Shown here: piece after piece, positions 16,278-27,005 of the stretch
Numbering within the stretch: position 1 is the stretch's first letter
How the letters are laid out: each line of letters begins with the position of its first letter
Assembly: GCA_029880265.1 (NCBI GenBank)
Contig: JAOUOT010000019.1
Location: 1 to 56,935 of the forward strand
Source: Spirochaetia bacterium
Lineage (GTDB): Bacteria; Spirochaetota; Leptospiria; Turneriellales; JAOUOS01
DNA length: 56,935 bases
Direction of reading: 5' to 3'
Position numbers and translations under genes: made by a program
The notes under the pieces: generated by a model
The model's database searches: none
What the model was told of the DNA's origin: nothing
Seen by the model: only the letters and a program-made list of their open reading frames with translations

Positions 16278-17576
16278 TTACTCTCCCGTATTAAGAAACG
16301 ACCTGTCAAAGTTTATCTGAGTTCTGTCTTGAATGGCGCACCAGATATCGTGTAAAAAAGGGTCTTTGTAGGCGGTTTTATCTTGCGTGTGTTTTAGAGA
16401 TTTTTGCAGAATATCTTCAAAAAATCCGAGAAGAAGAAGATGTTTTGCTTCTTTCTCGTCAAGGCCGCGGCTGGTTAAATAAAAAAGCTCCTCGTCAGAA
16501 AGCTCGCCCGTGGCGCTGCCGTGAGAGGCCTCTACTTCTTCGGTTAAAATCTCAAGGCGGGGTATGGCGTCTGCTCTTGAATTTTCAGACAATATGATAT
16601 TTTTATTGCTCTGATGGGCCGCGCAGGAAACCGTATTTTCAGGTATTTTGATATTGGCCGAGAACACGGCATAGGCGTGTTCTAAAAGGGCCATGTTAAA
16701 TTCAAGGCTTGATCGAGAATGCGACTCTTTATGGTTTATGTGAAAATCGTGATCGATATGAGAATGATTTCCTACGTGAATTCCGTAGGCCCTATATGAA
16801 CTCATGCGGTTTAAATTGGTTTCGCTAATAATTTTGCCAAGCTTGCCGCCCGCGCCGAAAAAACCCTGAAGCATAGAAGAGCCTTCGTCAAGCGTTGCGT
16901 TTTGCGACCATATCCATGCCGAGTTTTTTGTTTCATTTGAGCCTATGCCTTCGCGCATAAGACAATGCAGATTTAAATTGGCGTTTTTTTCAAGAAAGAC
17001 GGCGTTATCGAGTACGCAGAATCCCTCTGAAAAACTTTCAATATAAACCGAAGCGTTTGAATTTTCTTCAGCAAAAATAATCATGAAATTAGAATAGAAA
17101 TTTCGAATGTCTTTTTTAGGGGCGTAAATAAAATGTACGGGAGCGGTATTCTCTTCATTTGCAGATATTCTAAGCACAGGAACCTCTGACATATCTGATA
17201 ACTTTTCAACCAGCGAAGGGAAGAAAGCGTTTTCGTCGTTCCACTTTATTTTTGAAAGTTTATCTTTTACTTTATTCGCAAATGCGGGGTCGGCTTTTTC
17301 CCATTCTTTCATTATTTTCATGTTTTCGCAGACATTTTTTTCGGATGTTTTTTCGATGTCTTTGACTTTCTTCCAGATTAAGGGCAGGTTATAAACGCCA
17401 TTTTTTACGCATTCATGCATCAGGGGTAAAAGATTTGCAGGGTCAAACCTGCGCCATGCTTCCCATGATTTTTGCGGATATTTTTCAAACAATCCGTTTA
17501 CAGAGAGCATCTCAGATATTTCGCCGATATATTCAGCCGGTTTTCGCTTGATTGTCGCTCTTTTTACTTTGTCCAT
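16278..17576 (-). CDS. sufD: Fe-S cluster assembly protein SufD
   Basis: A 432-residue SufD: a beta-helix scaffold subunit that forms SufBC2D, building Fe-S clusters in the cytosol. The C-terminal core (SAAHQSNKNIILSENSRADAIPRLEILTEEVEASHGSATGEL, then LFYLTSRGLDEKEAKHLLL) is the SufB/SufD hallmark, and the HGSATG site is intact. The N-terminal helical part (first ~130 residues) is divergent as usual. It starts 18 bases after the sufB stop. Confidence 0.92.
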   Translation of the reverse strand: MDKVKRATIKRKPAEYIGEISEMLSVNGLFEKYPQKSWEAWRRFDPANLLPLMHECVKNGVYNLPLIWKKVKDIEKTSEKNVCENMKIMKEWEKADPAFANKVKDKLSKIKWNDENAFFPSLVEKLSDMSEVPVLRISANEENTAPVHFIYAPKKDIRNFYSNFMIIFAEENSNASVYIESFSEGFCVLDNAVFLEKNANLNLHCLMREGIGSNETKNSAWIWSQNATLDEGSSMLQGFFGAGGKLGKIISETNLNRMSSYRAYGIHVGNHSHIDHDFHINHKESHSRSSLEFNMALLEHAYAVFSANIKIPENTVSCAAHQSNKNIILSENSRADAIPRLEILTEEVEASHGSATGELSDEELFYLTSRGLDEKEAKHLLLLGFFEDILQKSLKHTQDKTAYKDPFLHDIWCAIQDRTQINFDRSFLNTGE

Positions 17577-17593
17577 ATCTTTAATCGCCTAAA

Positions 17594-19014
17594 TTAGCCA
17601 ATGGCCCCCTCCATTTCAAGTTGTATGAGACGGTTTAATTCTACCGCGTATTCCATAGGCAGCTGCTTGGTGAAAGGTTCTATAAATCCGTTGATGATCA
17701 TAGAAATTGCGTCGTCTTCTGAGACGCCCCTTGAATTTAAATAAAATAAAACCTCGTCGTCTACCTTAGAAACAGTAGCCTCGTGATTGAGTTTGACGCC
17801 TCTTGATTCGGAGGTTTCCATATACGGGTAGGTATCTGATCTCGATTTCATATCAAGCATTAACGCGTCGCATTTTACGTTTGACTTTGAGTTTTTAGCG
17901 TCTTTGATTATTTTTATGAGACCGCGGTAGGTGTTTCTGCCGCCGTCTTTTGAGATTGATTTTGACGTTATTTTGCTTGTGGTATTTGGCGCGGCGTGAA
18001 CAATTTTTGCGCCGGTATCTTGACACTGGCCCTTACCGGCATAGGCGATTGAAAGCACTTCGCCGTGGGCGCCTTCGCCCATTAAAAAGATACCCGGATA
18101 TTTCATGGTAAGTTTGCTGCCCACGTTGCCGTCAACCCATTCTATTTTCGCGTTTTTATGCGCGGTAGCTCTTTTGGTTACCAGATTATAAACATTGTTT
18201 GACCAGTTTTGAATGGTAGTGTATCTTATTTTCGCGTTTTCAAGCGCGATAAGTTCCACCACGGCGGAATGCAGCGAATCTGACGAGTAAACGGGAGCGG
18301 TGCATCCTTCAATGTAATGTACGGTTGAACCTTTATCGGCAATGATTAAAGTTCTTTCAAACTGGCCCATGTTCTTGGCGTTTATTCGAAAATAGGCCTG
18401 AAGGGGTATGATGACCTGCGTATCGGGCGGTACATAGATGAAAGAGCCTCCCGACCAGACCGACGTGTTTAAGGCGGCAAATTTATTGTCTGCGTAGGGT
18501 ATTACGGTTCCGAAATATTTTTGTACAATCTCGGGCCGTTCGCGAAGGCCGCTATCCATATCGGTAAAAATAATGCCTTTTTCGGTCAAATCGTCTCTCA
18601 TTGAATGATAAACAACCTCTGATTCATACTGTGCGGTAACCCCGCCAAGAAATTTTTGTTCGGCTTCGGGAATGCCTAGCTTATCAAAGGTATTTTTAAT
18701 ATATTCGGGAACGTCATCCCAATCTTTTTGCTGCTTGTCTGTGGGGCGAAGGTAGTAAAAGATATTGTCGAAATCAATATCGCCAAGGCTTTTCTGGTTG
18801 CCCCATTTTGGCATGGGTTTTTCAAGAAAAGTATGATAAGCTTTTATGCGAATGTCTGTCATCCATTCGGGTTCATTTTTGATTTTTGAGATGTTTCGAA
18901 CAATATCCTCGTTAAGGCCCTTTTCGGCTTTATAGACAAACTGTTCGGGGTCGTGAAATCCGTACTTGTAATCTTCTTTAATTGATCGGGCTTCGTTTTT
19001 TGAATCGCTGCTCA

Positions 19015-19015
<1 letters not shown>
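17594..19015 (-). CDS. sufB: Fe-S cluster assembly protein SufB
   Basis: A 473-residue SufB scaffold. It has typical N-terminal [16 protein letters not shown] and PMPKWG segments. The core block is [17 protein letters not shown], the cluster/persulfide region is [20 protein letters not shown] (Cys in EGCTAP), and the C-terminal part is [26 protein letters not shown]. Acts with SufC and SufD as an ATP-driven scaffold. The start overlaps the sufC stop by one base, so translation is coupled. No sufS or sufU lies in the window. Confidence 0.95.
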
Positions 19016-19809
<794 letters not shown>

Positions 19810-19898
19810 TCTTTACTTCTTCGCTTTGTTCATTTAATTTTTGAAAATTAGAATCTTTATCTAAAGAAATTAACATTATATTAGTATATTTATATTTT

Positions 19899-19926
19899 AT
19901 TATATTGGCCAAAATATTTTTGTCAA
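19899..19926 (-). promoter_or_regulatory. suf operon promoter
   Basis: On the minus strand TTGACA (19926-19921), 16 bp, TATAAT (19904-19899). The spacer holds the palindrome TTGGCCAA next to the -10, a possible operator. No IscR site could be confirmed by eye. Confidence 0.8.
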
Positions 19927-19934
19927 GAGTTTTT

Positions 19935-20153
19935 TTATCGAAATTTTCCTATAATATAAAAAATCAGCGATAGAAAAAGGCTTATTAGGATAGAAGTTCC
20001 CAGCGGAAAATAAAATTTAAAATTTTCTTTTTCAATAACAATATCTCCGGGAAGTTTACCTAAAAAAGGGAGTTTGCCTGAAAAATAAAAAATAACGCCT
20101 ATAATAAGAAGAATTACGGCGATTATGATTATAATTTTGCCCAACTGCTCCAT
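19935..20153 (-). CDS. DUF2905 family small membrane protein
   Basis: A ~72-residue protein with two transmembrane helices. The DUF2905 core is clear: LGK + hydrophobic helix, then GKLPFLGKLPGDIVIEKENFKFYFPLGTSILISL. ATG 20153 (MEQLGK) gives the usual family length; an in-frame ATG at 20183 would add ten residues. Function unknown in all organisms. Confidence 0.85.
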   Translation of the reverse strand: MEQLGKIIIIIAVILLIIGVIFYFSGKLPFLGKLPGDIVIEKENFKFYFPLGTSILISLFLSLIFYIIGKFR

Positions 20154-20209
20154 TTGTTTACAATAACGAGATATTAGACCCATTGACGATAATTTATTAA
20201 ATTATTTTA

Positions 20210-20470
20210 GTGGGAAATAACGAATCGTTAAATATAAGCGCCCATAAAAGCGGCAAATTAAAGCGGGTCGCCGATAAATTGTGGAGCGTTTATGAAAAAT
20301 GCAATTTGTGCCCGCATGTCTGCGGGGTAAATCGTTTCAAGGGCGAAAAAGGCTTCTGCCAAAGCGTCGCAGAATTAATAATATCAAGCGCTTATTCTCA
20401 TTATGGCGAAGAATCGGCTCTTTCAGAAAGACAGGGTTCGGGAACAAAAATATGTTTCTTCAAAGTCTAA
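20210..20470 (+). pseudogene. Truncated radical SAM (PflA-like) protein, N-terminal remnant
   Basis: The first ~75 residues match the N-terminus of the family annotated as pyruvate-formate-lyase-activating-like radical SAM proteins: CNLCPHVCGVNRFKGEKGFC, then AYSHYGEESALSERQGSGT. Normally the CxxxCxxC radical SAM motif follows directly. Here the frame turns into unrelated residues and stops at 20470, inside the antisense end of rluD. A deletion fused the two loci. The GTG start lacks a good ribosome site. Confidence 0.8.
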
Positions 20471-21430
20471 AAATCTTTTTGGAACTTCGATACTAAAGCT
20501 CATATGCTTATCTGTAAAAGGATGAACAAATTCAAGTTTCATTGCCGATAACAGCATGCCGTATTCAGATATGGCGTCTTGTGTTTCTTTTGAAATATTG
20601 TACTTTTTATATTGGCGGGCGTCTTTTGAGTAAAGAGAGTCGCCCACAATATAATTTCCCGACGAGGCAAAGGTGGCCCTGATTTGATGGGTTCTTCCCG
20701 TTAAGAGATTTATTTTTAATTTTGAAAAACTTTCGCATGCTCTTTCGGTTTCGTATTCTAAAACGGCCTCTTTATCTTGCGGATGTATTTGCTTTTCAGA
20801 AAAGCGCATTTTCTTTCTGTTAACCGGATGTCTTCCTATAAAACCTGAAATTCTGGTTTTATCAGAGGTTATGCGACCCCATATGAAAGCCAGATATTCT
20901 TTTTTTATTTTTCGCTCCTGAAATAGTTTAGAGAATAAATGATGCGATTGGTTTGTTTTGGCGATCAATATGACGCCTTCGGTTTCTCTGTCTAAACGGT
21001 GAATGATTCCCGGTCTGTCGGGCATTGTTCCGTCTGATAATTCTTTTATTTGGGCCAAGAGAGAATGCACGAGAGTATCTTCTTTTGTGTTTATTCCTGG
21101 ATGAACCGTCATGCCGGCGGGTTTGTGTAGAACCGCGATATATTCGTCTTGAAAAAGAATGGGTATGCCTAAATTTAGGGGTTTTAATTCGGCGGGTTTT
21201 TCTTCTATAATGATGACTTCTATCTGGCTTCCAGAAGACAGTATTCTCGACGGTTTTTGCGAAACTTTATTGTCGACTGTTACATATCCGTCTTTAATTG
21301 TTTTCTGTATTTTTGCTCTTGAAAATAGGTTTTCTAAATTTTCATGAAGAAATAAATCTAACCTGATTTGCTTATCGGCGAGAAACACATATTTTGTCTT
21401 GTCGCCGTCTTTTTCTTTTGTAAAACTCAT
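20423..21430 (-). CDS. rluD: RluD-family 23S rRNA pseudouridine synthase
   Basis: A 335-residue enzyme converting uridines to pseudouridine in rRNA. An N-terminal S4 RNA-binding domain (~residues 20-75) precedes the catalytic domain. The catalytic Asp is in GIIHRLDRETEGVILIAK, and RTHQIRATFASSGNYIVGD is the conserved second motif. The last ~10 residues (after FLDFEE) are encoded by the antisense of the truncated radical-SAM remnant, so its native C-terminus was probably replaced at the deletion junction. Directly downstream of lspA, a common pairing. Confidence 0.92.
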   Translation of the reverse strand: MSFTKEKDGDKTKYVFLADKQIRLDLFLHENLENLFSRAKIQKTIKDGYVTVDNKVSQKPSRILSSGSQIEVIIIEEKPAELKPLNLGIPILFQDEYIAVLHKPAGMTVHPGINTKEDTLVHSLLAQIKELSDGTMPDRPGIIHRLDRETEGVILIAKTNQSHHLFSKLFQERKIKKEYLAFIWGRITSDKTRISGFIGRHPVNRKKMRFSEKQIHPQDKEAVLEYETERACESFSKLKINLLTGRTHQIRATFASSGNYIVGDSLYSKDARQYKKYNISKETQDAISEYGMLLSAMKLEFVHPFTDKHMSFSIEVPKRFLDFEETYFCSRTLSF

Positions 21431-21459
21431 GTTTTTTCATAAGTTCAGAACAGAATCGT

Positions 21460-21969
21460 TCAACTTTTTTCTGGCTTCGCTTTTTCGGTTTTTTGCTGCA
21501 ATTTGTATTCCTTTTCAAATTGATAAAAAGCAATAGCTAAAAGCACCGCGCCTATTGATATGAAGGCGTCTGCAATATTATACGTGGGCCATCTATGATC
21601 GCCAAGGCCCATATCGATAAAGTCGACAACGCCCGGTCTGAAGAAACGATCGGTAAAATTGCCCAGAGCTCCGCCTAAAATCATGGATACCGAGGTTTCA
21701 AATAACGGGCCGCTTTCATGGGTTCGAATGTAGTAAATAACCAGAAACAATATGGCAATGCCTGTTAGTACCTGAAAAAACATGGGATTGCCCTGACCAA
21801 TGCCAAAAATGCCGCCTCTGTTTAATACGTAATGAAACCGCAGATAATCGCCTATGACAGAGAAACCCGAATTTGATTTTAAAGCTTGTACCGCCCATAT
21901 TTTTGTTAAAAAATCAAAAAGCCATACTCCTGCTAGAATCATTATAAATTTTTTGTTTATTTTATTCAT
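21460..21969 (-). CDS. lspA: Lipoprotein signal peptidase (signal peptidase II)
   Basis: A 169-residue, four-helix inner-membrane aspartyl protease that removes signal peptides from prolipoproteins, of which this window has several. Catalytic-site blocks are GGALGNFTDRFFRPGVVDFID (first Asp) and TYNIADAFISIGA (second Asp). A short charged C-terminal tail follows. Operon with rluD (29-bp gap). Confidence 0.95.
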   Translation of the reverse strand: MNKINKKFIMILAGVWLFDFLTKIWAVQALKSNSGFSVIGDYLRFHYVLNRGGIFGIGQGNPMFFQVLTGIAILFLVIYYIRTHESGPLFETSVSMILGGALGNFTDRFFRPGVVDFIDMGLGDHRWPTYNIADAFISIGAVLLAIAFYQFEKEYKLQQKTEKAKPEKS

Positions 21970-22111
21970 TTTTTTATCTTGATTTTAACGGCGATAATAT
22001 AAGCTTTATATTTTAAACCGCTTTGTTTATTAAATAGAAGCTTTATTTTAACCGTTTATTATTTTTGGAATCTATAAATTTAAACAAACCTTACCCATCA
22101 ACCTTTTTTTA

Positions 22112-24451
22112 TTAAAATAATAATTTTTCTACTTCGCTGTAATGCTCTACAGGGTATGTTTTTAATCCTTTTTTTAAGGTATCATGCAGTTCGTCCCAGT
22201 CTTTCTGGTTCTCTTTAGGGAAAATAATTTTCTTAAGCCCTATACGTCTGGCCGCTATGACTTTTTCTTTTAAACCGCCAATAGGCAGAACCTGGCCCGT
22301 TAGTCTTAACTCGCCCGTCATTCCGAAACCTTGACGAATGATTTTATTTTTATAAAGCGATAAAAGGGCCGTCGCGATGGTAATTCCCGCAGACGGACCG
22401 TCTTTTGGCGTTGCCCCGTCGGGCACATGTACATGTATATCGTGTCTGTTCCAGTATTTTTCGTCGTTAACCAGAGATTTCACATATGTTAAGGCGATCT
22501 CGGCGCTTTCATTCATTACTTTTCCTAATTGCCCGGTTAATCTCATTCTACCTTTGCCAGGGTTTGACTTAGATTCAACCATAAGAGTTGCGCCGCCTAA
22601 AGACGTCCACGCAAGGCCAATGGCGTTGCCGGGGTAAAGAACCTTGTTTTCTTCATAGGTATTAAAACGCGGCGGACCCAGTATCTCTTTGAGGTTATCG
22701 GCGTTGACATTGTCGGGAAATTTCAGCTTTTGAACAGTTTTTGTCGCCGCTTTACGATATACTTTTTGGATGTTTTTTTCCATAGAGCGTACGCCGGCTT
22801 CGCGCGAGTAATTTTCAATGATAGCTTTTAGCCCGTCGTTAGAAATTTTAGGAGCCTTTGATTTGTCAAGACCCATGTCGTTTATCGCTCTTGGTATAAT
22901 ATATTTTTGAGCGATTTTTATTTTTTCTTCCATGATGTATCCGGCAAGCCTGATTATTTCCATTCGGTCTAAAAGAGGCCCCGGAATTGTGTCTAAGGCA
23001 TTTGCGGTTGTAATAAAAATAATTTGCGAAAGATCAAAAGGTAAATCGAGAAAATGATCTCTAAATGAAAAATTTTGCTCGGGGTCAAGTACCTCTAATA
23101 ACGCGCTGGCGGGGTCTCCCTGAAAAGAAACTCCCAGTTTGTCAATTTCATCCAGCATTAGTACAAGGTTTTTAGATTTTACAACTTTTAGGGCCTGTAT
23201 GACTTTGCCCGGCATGGCCCCTACATAGGTTCGCCTGTGTCCCTTTATTTCGGCCTCGTCTCTCATGCCGCCTAATGAAAAACGAAAAAACTTTTTATTC
23301 ATAGAGCGGGCAATTGATTTTCCGACAGATGTTTTGCCCACGCCTGGGGGGCCTACTAAGCATATTATAGAGCCTTTTTCGGCTTTTCTAAGCTCTCTTA
23401 CGGCTAAATATTCAATAATTCTTTCTTTAACGTCTTCTAGCCCGTAATGATCTTTATCTAAAATGACTCTTGACTTTTTTAAATCGACAGATTGAAATTT
23501 TGCGTTTTCCCATGGCAACTCCAGTATTGTATCTAGATAGTTTCTAATGACGCCGTATTCGCTTGAGTTTGAACTTACATATTCCAGTTTTTCAATTTCT
23601 TCATGGGCTTTTTCTTTTACTTCTTCAGAAAGCTTTATGTTTTCGAGTTTTCTTCTGTAATAATCGGCGTCTTTTTCGGTCGATTTGTCGATTCCCAGCT
23701 CGTTTCGTATCGCTTTTAACTGCTCTTTTAAATAATATTCTCGCTGGCTATTTTCTATTTTATCGGCGATTTGACCCTGGATTTTCTTTTGAAGCTTGAT
23801 AAGATCCATTTCTCGGGCGATAAACTGCAAAGCTTTTTCAAGCCTTTTTTTTACGCTAAAGGTTTCAAGAATTTCCTGATATTCTTCTTTTTCAAGATTT
23901 AAAATAGAACATACAAAGTCGGCAATTTTACCGGGTTCGTCAACATTGACCAGTGTCAGTTTCATCTCTTCGGTAAATAACGGATTTTGCATGGCCATTT
24001 CTTTTGCGTTGGTTAAAACCGCCCGCGTTAGGGCCATTAGCTCTTTATCTTTTTCTCGTTGGGTCAAGACGTCTTTTTTATATTCAACGATTGCATAAGG
24101 GTAGGGGCGGTTTGTATCATACCCTTTAACCAAAAATCTGCTAAGAGTATTTATTAATAAGTGAAGGCCCCCGTCGGGAAGATTTATTTTTTTAATAATT
24201 TTTATGACGGTGCCCACATTATAAAGATTTTCAGTGTCAAAACCTTTTCTTGTATCGTCTTTTTGAAGAATTAAACCGGCAAAATGCGTCTGTTTCATGA
24301 TTCTTTCGACAGCTTTTGCAAGGGGGCCTGAAGAAATAATAAGCGGAGTTATCATTCCCGGAAAAACAGGCCTAAACCTAATGGGTATTATAGAAAGTTT
24401 TTCGGGTAAGATTTGATCTACTGATACAATGATTTGCGAATTATCGTTCAT
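22112..24451 (-). CDS. lon: ATP-dependent protease Lon
   Basis: A 779-residue LonA. The N-terminal substrate-binding domain covers ~1-215, with coiled coil to ~300. The AAA+ module has Walker A GPPGVGKTSVGKS, Walker B LVLMLDEIDKLG and the arginine-finger region. The C-terminal Ser-Lys protease has the nucleophile in KDGPSAGITIATALLS and the Lys in GGLKEKVIAARRIG. Degrades misfolded and regulatory proteins in the cytosol. Length is typical. The ~120-bp upstream region is AT-rich, and I see no clear heat-shock element. Confidence 0.97.
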   Translation of the reverse strand: MNDNSQIIVSVDQILPEKLSIIPIRFRPVFPGMITPLIISSGPLAKAVERIMKQTHFAGLILQKDDTRKGFDTENLYNVGTVIKIIKKINLPDGGLHLLINTLSRFLVKGYDTNRPYPYAIVEYKKDVLTQREKDKELMALTRAVLTNAKEMAMQNPLFTEEMKLTLVNVDEPGKIADFVCSILNLEKEEYQEILETFSVKKRLEKALQFIAREMDLIKLQKKIQGQIADKIENSQREYYLKEQLKAIRNELGIDKSTEKDADYYRRKLENIKLSEEVKEKAHEEIEKLEYVSSNSSEYGVIRNYLDTILELPWENAKFQSVDLKKSRVILDKDHYGLEDVKERIIEYLAVRELRKAEKGSIICLVGPPGVGKTSVGKSIARSMNKKFFRFSLGGMRDEAEIKGHRRTYVGAMPGKVIQALKVVKSKNLVLMLDEIDKLGVSFQGDPASALLEVLDPEQNFSFRDHFLDLPFDLSQIIFITTANALDTIPGPLLDRMEIIRLAGYIMEEKIKIAQKYIIPRAINDMGLDKSKAPKISNDGLKAIIENYSREAGVRSMEKNIQKVYRKAATKTVQKLKFPDNVNADNLKEILGPPRFNTYEENKVLYPGNAIGLAWTSLGGATLMVESKSNPGKGRMRLTGQLGKVMNESAEIALTYVKSLVNDEKYWNRHDIHVHVPDGATPKDGPSAGITIATALLSLYKNKIIRQGFGMTGELRLTGQVLPIGGLKEKVIAARRIGLKKIIFPKENQKDWDELHDTLKKGLKTYPVEHYSEVEKLLF

Positions 24452-24571
24452 TTCTTATTATTATTATATGTATAAATACCTATGTAGTAAAGTGTTTTTT
24501 CAAAAATTCGGGATAGTTATATCTTCTTGATATCAAACGCATTTTTATCATTCGTGATCGAGCGCACCGGT

Positions 24572-26659
24572 TTACGGCATGTTGTCAACCGTTTTTATTT
24601 TTAACTGATATTTCAAGCGATTTTGAAAATAATTTCTATGCGGTTCGGCGGTAAGACGCAAATGTTCATTTGTTTTAATATCGTCAATTTTATTTTGATG
24701 GAAAAACCAGACTCCTTCGGTATTTTTTTGGATGGTATCATTAAACGTAAAACGGGCGTGTTTGCCGTCTTCTCCCATTTTTATAATTTTTGTAGGCGGC
24801 GTAAGATCGACTGAAATTATCGGGTGCGGATTCAACGGTCCGTATGGGGCAAATGAAAGAAAACTATCCCATAAATTATGATTTAGTTCGCCTTCATTAA
24901 TATTGATAGTCGGTTTAAAATTTAAAATATCCGATTCTTCTTCGATTTTAGAAAAATTTATTTCTAAAGCCGCTTTGTATATTCTTTCATTAAAGGTTTC
25001 TAAATCTTTTTTTTCAAGAGAAAAACCGGCGGCATATTTATGTCCGCCCCATTGAATAAAAATATCCTGAATATGCGTTAATAAAGATAGTACATTTTCT
25101 TTTTGATAGGCTCGAATAGATCCTCTTAATGAATCAAAATCGTCGACGATCACAACAACCGGCTTTTGAAAATTTTCAGCAAGCTGGCTGGCGGCAGAGC
25201 CAGAAATGCCCCGATGAATTTGCGAATCATGAATTACCAGAAGAGGCAGGTCTTTATCCATTTTTTCGGCAGCCGCTATAAGTTTTATGACAGCTTGACT
25301 TGAAAGAGTTTTGCGGTCGTCGTTTAATTTTTTGATCTCAAACGCTTTTTTTGCGGCATAAAGAGGCTCTTTTGAAATAAAGGCTTCGGCGACAATATGC
25401 GGGCTTCCTAATCGGCCGGGAGCGTTAATTGCAGGCGATAGAAAAAATGCGATGTCCTGTTCAGATATGGGTTTTTCCCATAAGTTTAACGCCTTAAGCA
25501 GTTCGCGCAGACCCATAGATAATGTTTGGGGTTTCTGATTTATAAAACGAATAGCTTCGCTTACGATAATACGATTATCTTCATTGAGGGGAACAATATC
25601 GGCAATTGTTCCGATGGCGGCGAAAGGAATATATTTATATACAAGACCAGACGCTTTTTTTAATCTTAAATTCTGCAATATATTAAATTTGTCCGTTGAA
25701 TTTAAGAAGTCCTTGTTTTTATCATGAAATTTAGACAGCGTCAATAATTCAAAATTATTTTTTATTTCCTGTTCCCATAAAACATCTCCTTCATATGTTT
25801 TGCTATGAGTGGTCGAAAATTCAATTGTTCTATCATAATTCGTTTCGCTTAAATTCAAGGGAATTGAATTTTTGATATATTCAACGGAAAAATTTGAATT
25901 TCCGGTATTATGGGTTTTAACGGCGTAAACAATGTTATATTCGCGCGTGAATGAAAACGCCAGTGCCTGTATGAATTTATACGTTATCGCAGATGTACAG
26001 AGCTCTTTTTCGGGAAAATGATCTTCGAGAATTTTCGGGTTTATAAAGGCGTCCGCATCGGGAAAATCGTCTTCATTTTCAGGAAGGGTATGGTGATCAA
26101 TGATAATAATATTTAATTTATTTTCAAATTTATCTTTTAATTCATTTAAGGTTTCTTTATTTGACGATGCGCAGTCAAGGGCTATAAATATATCTATATT
26201 TTTAGATTCTAATCTATTGACCAGTTCGGGCGAAATTCCGTATTTTTCGTTTTCTTTTTGCGTAAGAATTTCAACTTTATCTTTGTTATAGTTTAAATCT
26301 ACCGTTAAAAATAAATACAATATAGAAGCCGAAGAAAGCCCGTCGGCGTCTTTATCGCAAAAAATAACGATATTCTTATCGCCGTCTTTAACGGCATCTT
26401 GAAGTATTTGAATAGCCTTTGTTATATTTGGCAGAAAAAAAGGCGAACGCATTAAAAAATGATAGGGAAATAGCTGGGTTAATATTTTTCTTTTTAAAAA
26501 AGAAACTTCATCTTCTTTGTTTTTTATGTCGCATTCATATTTATAATATTTGCAGGTTCTTTCGAACCATTGTTCTAAGATATTTTTTTCAATTTGATTG
26601 TCAGTTTTTTTGGAATATATCGTATGACTTAAATTTATATTTTCTAATAATTCTTTCAT
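24572..26659 (-). CDS. recJ: Single-stranded-DNA exonuclease RecJ (DHH family)
   Basis: A 695-residue DHH phosphoesterase. Motif I is IVIFCDKDADGLSSAS, motif II is IFIALDCASS, motif III is IIIDHHTLPE and a later block is SPAINAPGRLGSPHIV. The DHHA1 part has VVIVDDFDSLRGSIRA and WGGHKYAAGFSLEKKDL. It degrades ssDNA 5'-3' in recombination and mismatch repair. Longer than many RecJs because of an insert (~250-330) between the DHH motifs and GTIADIVPL. Confidence 0.9.
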   Translation of the reverse strand: MKELLENINLSHTIYSKKTDNQIEKNILEQWFERTCKYYKYECDIKNKEDEVSFLKRKILTQLFPYHFLMRSPFFLPNITKAIQILQDAVKDGDKNIVIFCDKDADGLSSASILYLFLTVDLNYNKDKVEILTQKENEKYGISPELVNRLESKNIDIFIALDCASSNKETLNELKDKFENKLNIIIIDHHTLPENEDDFPDADAFINPKILEDHFPEKELCTSAITYKFIQALAFSFTREYNIVYAVKTHNTGNSNFSVEYIKNSIPLNLSETNYDRTIEFSTTHSKTYEGDVLWEQEIKNNFELLTLSKFHDKNKDFLNSTDKFNILQNLRLKKASGLVYKYIPFAAIGTIADIVPLNEDNRIIVSEAIRFINQKPQTLSMGLRELLKALNLWEKPISEQDIAFFLSPAINAPGRLGSPHIVAEAFISKEPLYAAKKAFEIKKLNDDRKTLSSQAVIKLIAAAEKMDKDLPLLVIHDSQIHRGISGSAASQLAENFQKPVVVIVDDFDSLRGSIRAYQKENVLSLLTHIQDIFIQWGGHKYAAGFSLEKKDLETFNERIYKAALEINFSKIEEESDILNFKPTININEGELNHNLWDSFLSFAPYGPLNPHPIISVDLTPPTKIIKMGEDGKHARFTFNDTIQKNTEGVWFFHQNKIDDIKTNEHLRLTAEPHRNYFQNRLKYQLKIKTVDNMP

Positions 26660-26678
26660 TGGCGATATGAAATTTTGT

Positions 26679-27005
26679 TTATTTCATGATAGTCGTACCG
26701 TTATGACGGCCGTTTCTCTCTATTTGAATCGCCAAGGTCTCTATATTTCCGTGCAAGGTTCCGGTGTTTGAAATATGAACAAGATCGGCCTGGTTTATGT
26801 TCCCTTGGTGCCGGCCCTTTATATGAATTTCTTTGATAAAGACATCTCCTCTAAGTTCGCCGTTATTTTCAATAACCAACGAGCCTTTGCTTTTAACGCT
26901 GCCGTCAATTTTGCCGTGTAAATGCATCCTCCCATCAAATTCAAGTTCGCCTTGAAATATAATATCGTCAGTAATAATTGTCGTTTTACTTGAGATGTCG
27001 GCCAT
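26679..27005 (-). CDS. Bactofilin
   Basis: A 108-residue bactofilin (DUF583): a right-handed beta-helix built of short repeats (IIFQGELEFDGRMHLHGKI, GSVKSKGSLVIENNGELRGDVFIKEI, HRQGN-like turns) that polymerises without nucleotide at the membrane and organises cell shape or wall synthesis. The N-terminal ITDDIIFQGEL start is typical. One base overlaps the upstream foldase gene, so they form a unit. Confidence 0.92.
   Translation of the reverse strand: MADISSKTTIITDDIIFQGELEFDGRMHLHGKIDGSVKSKGSLVIENNGELRGDVFIKEIHIKGRHQGNINQADLVHISNTGTLHGNIETLAIQIERNGRHNGTTIMK

Noticed and set aside
22112..24571. Heat-shock operator upstream of lon
   Set aside because: No HrcA-type inverted repeat or sigma32-like pair could be seen in the upstream 120 bases.
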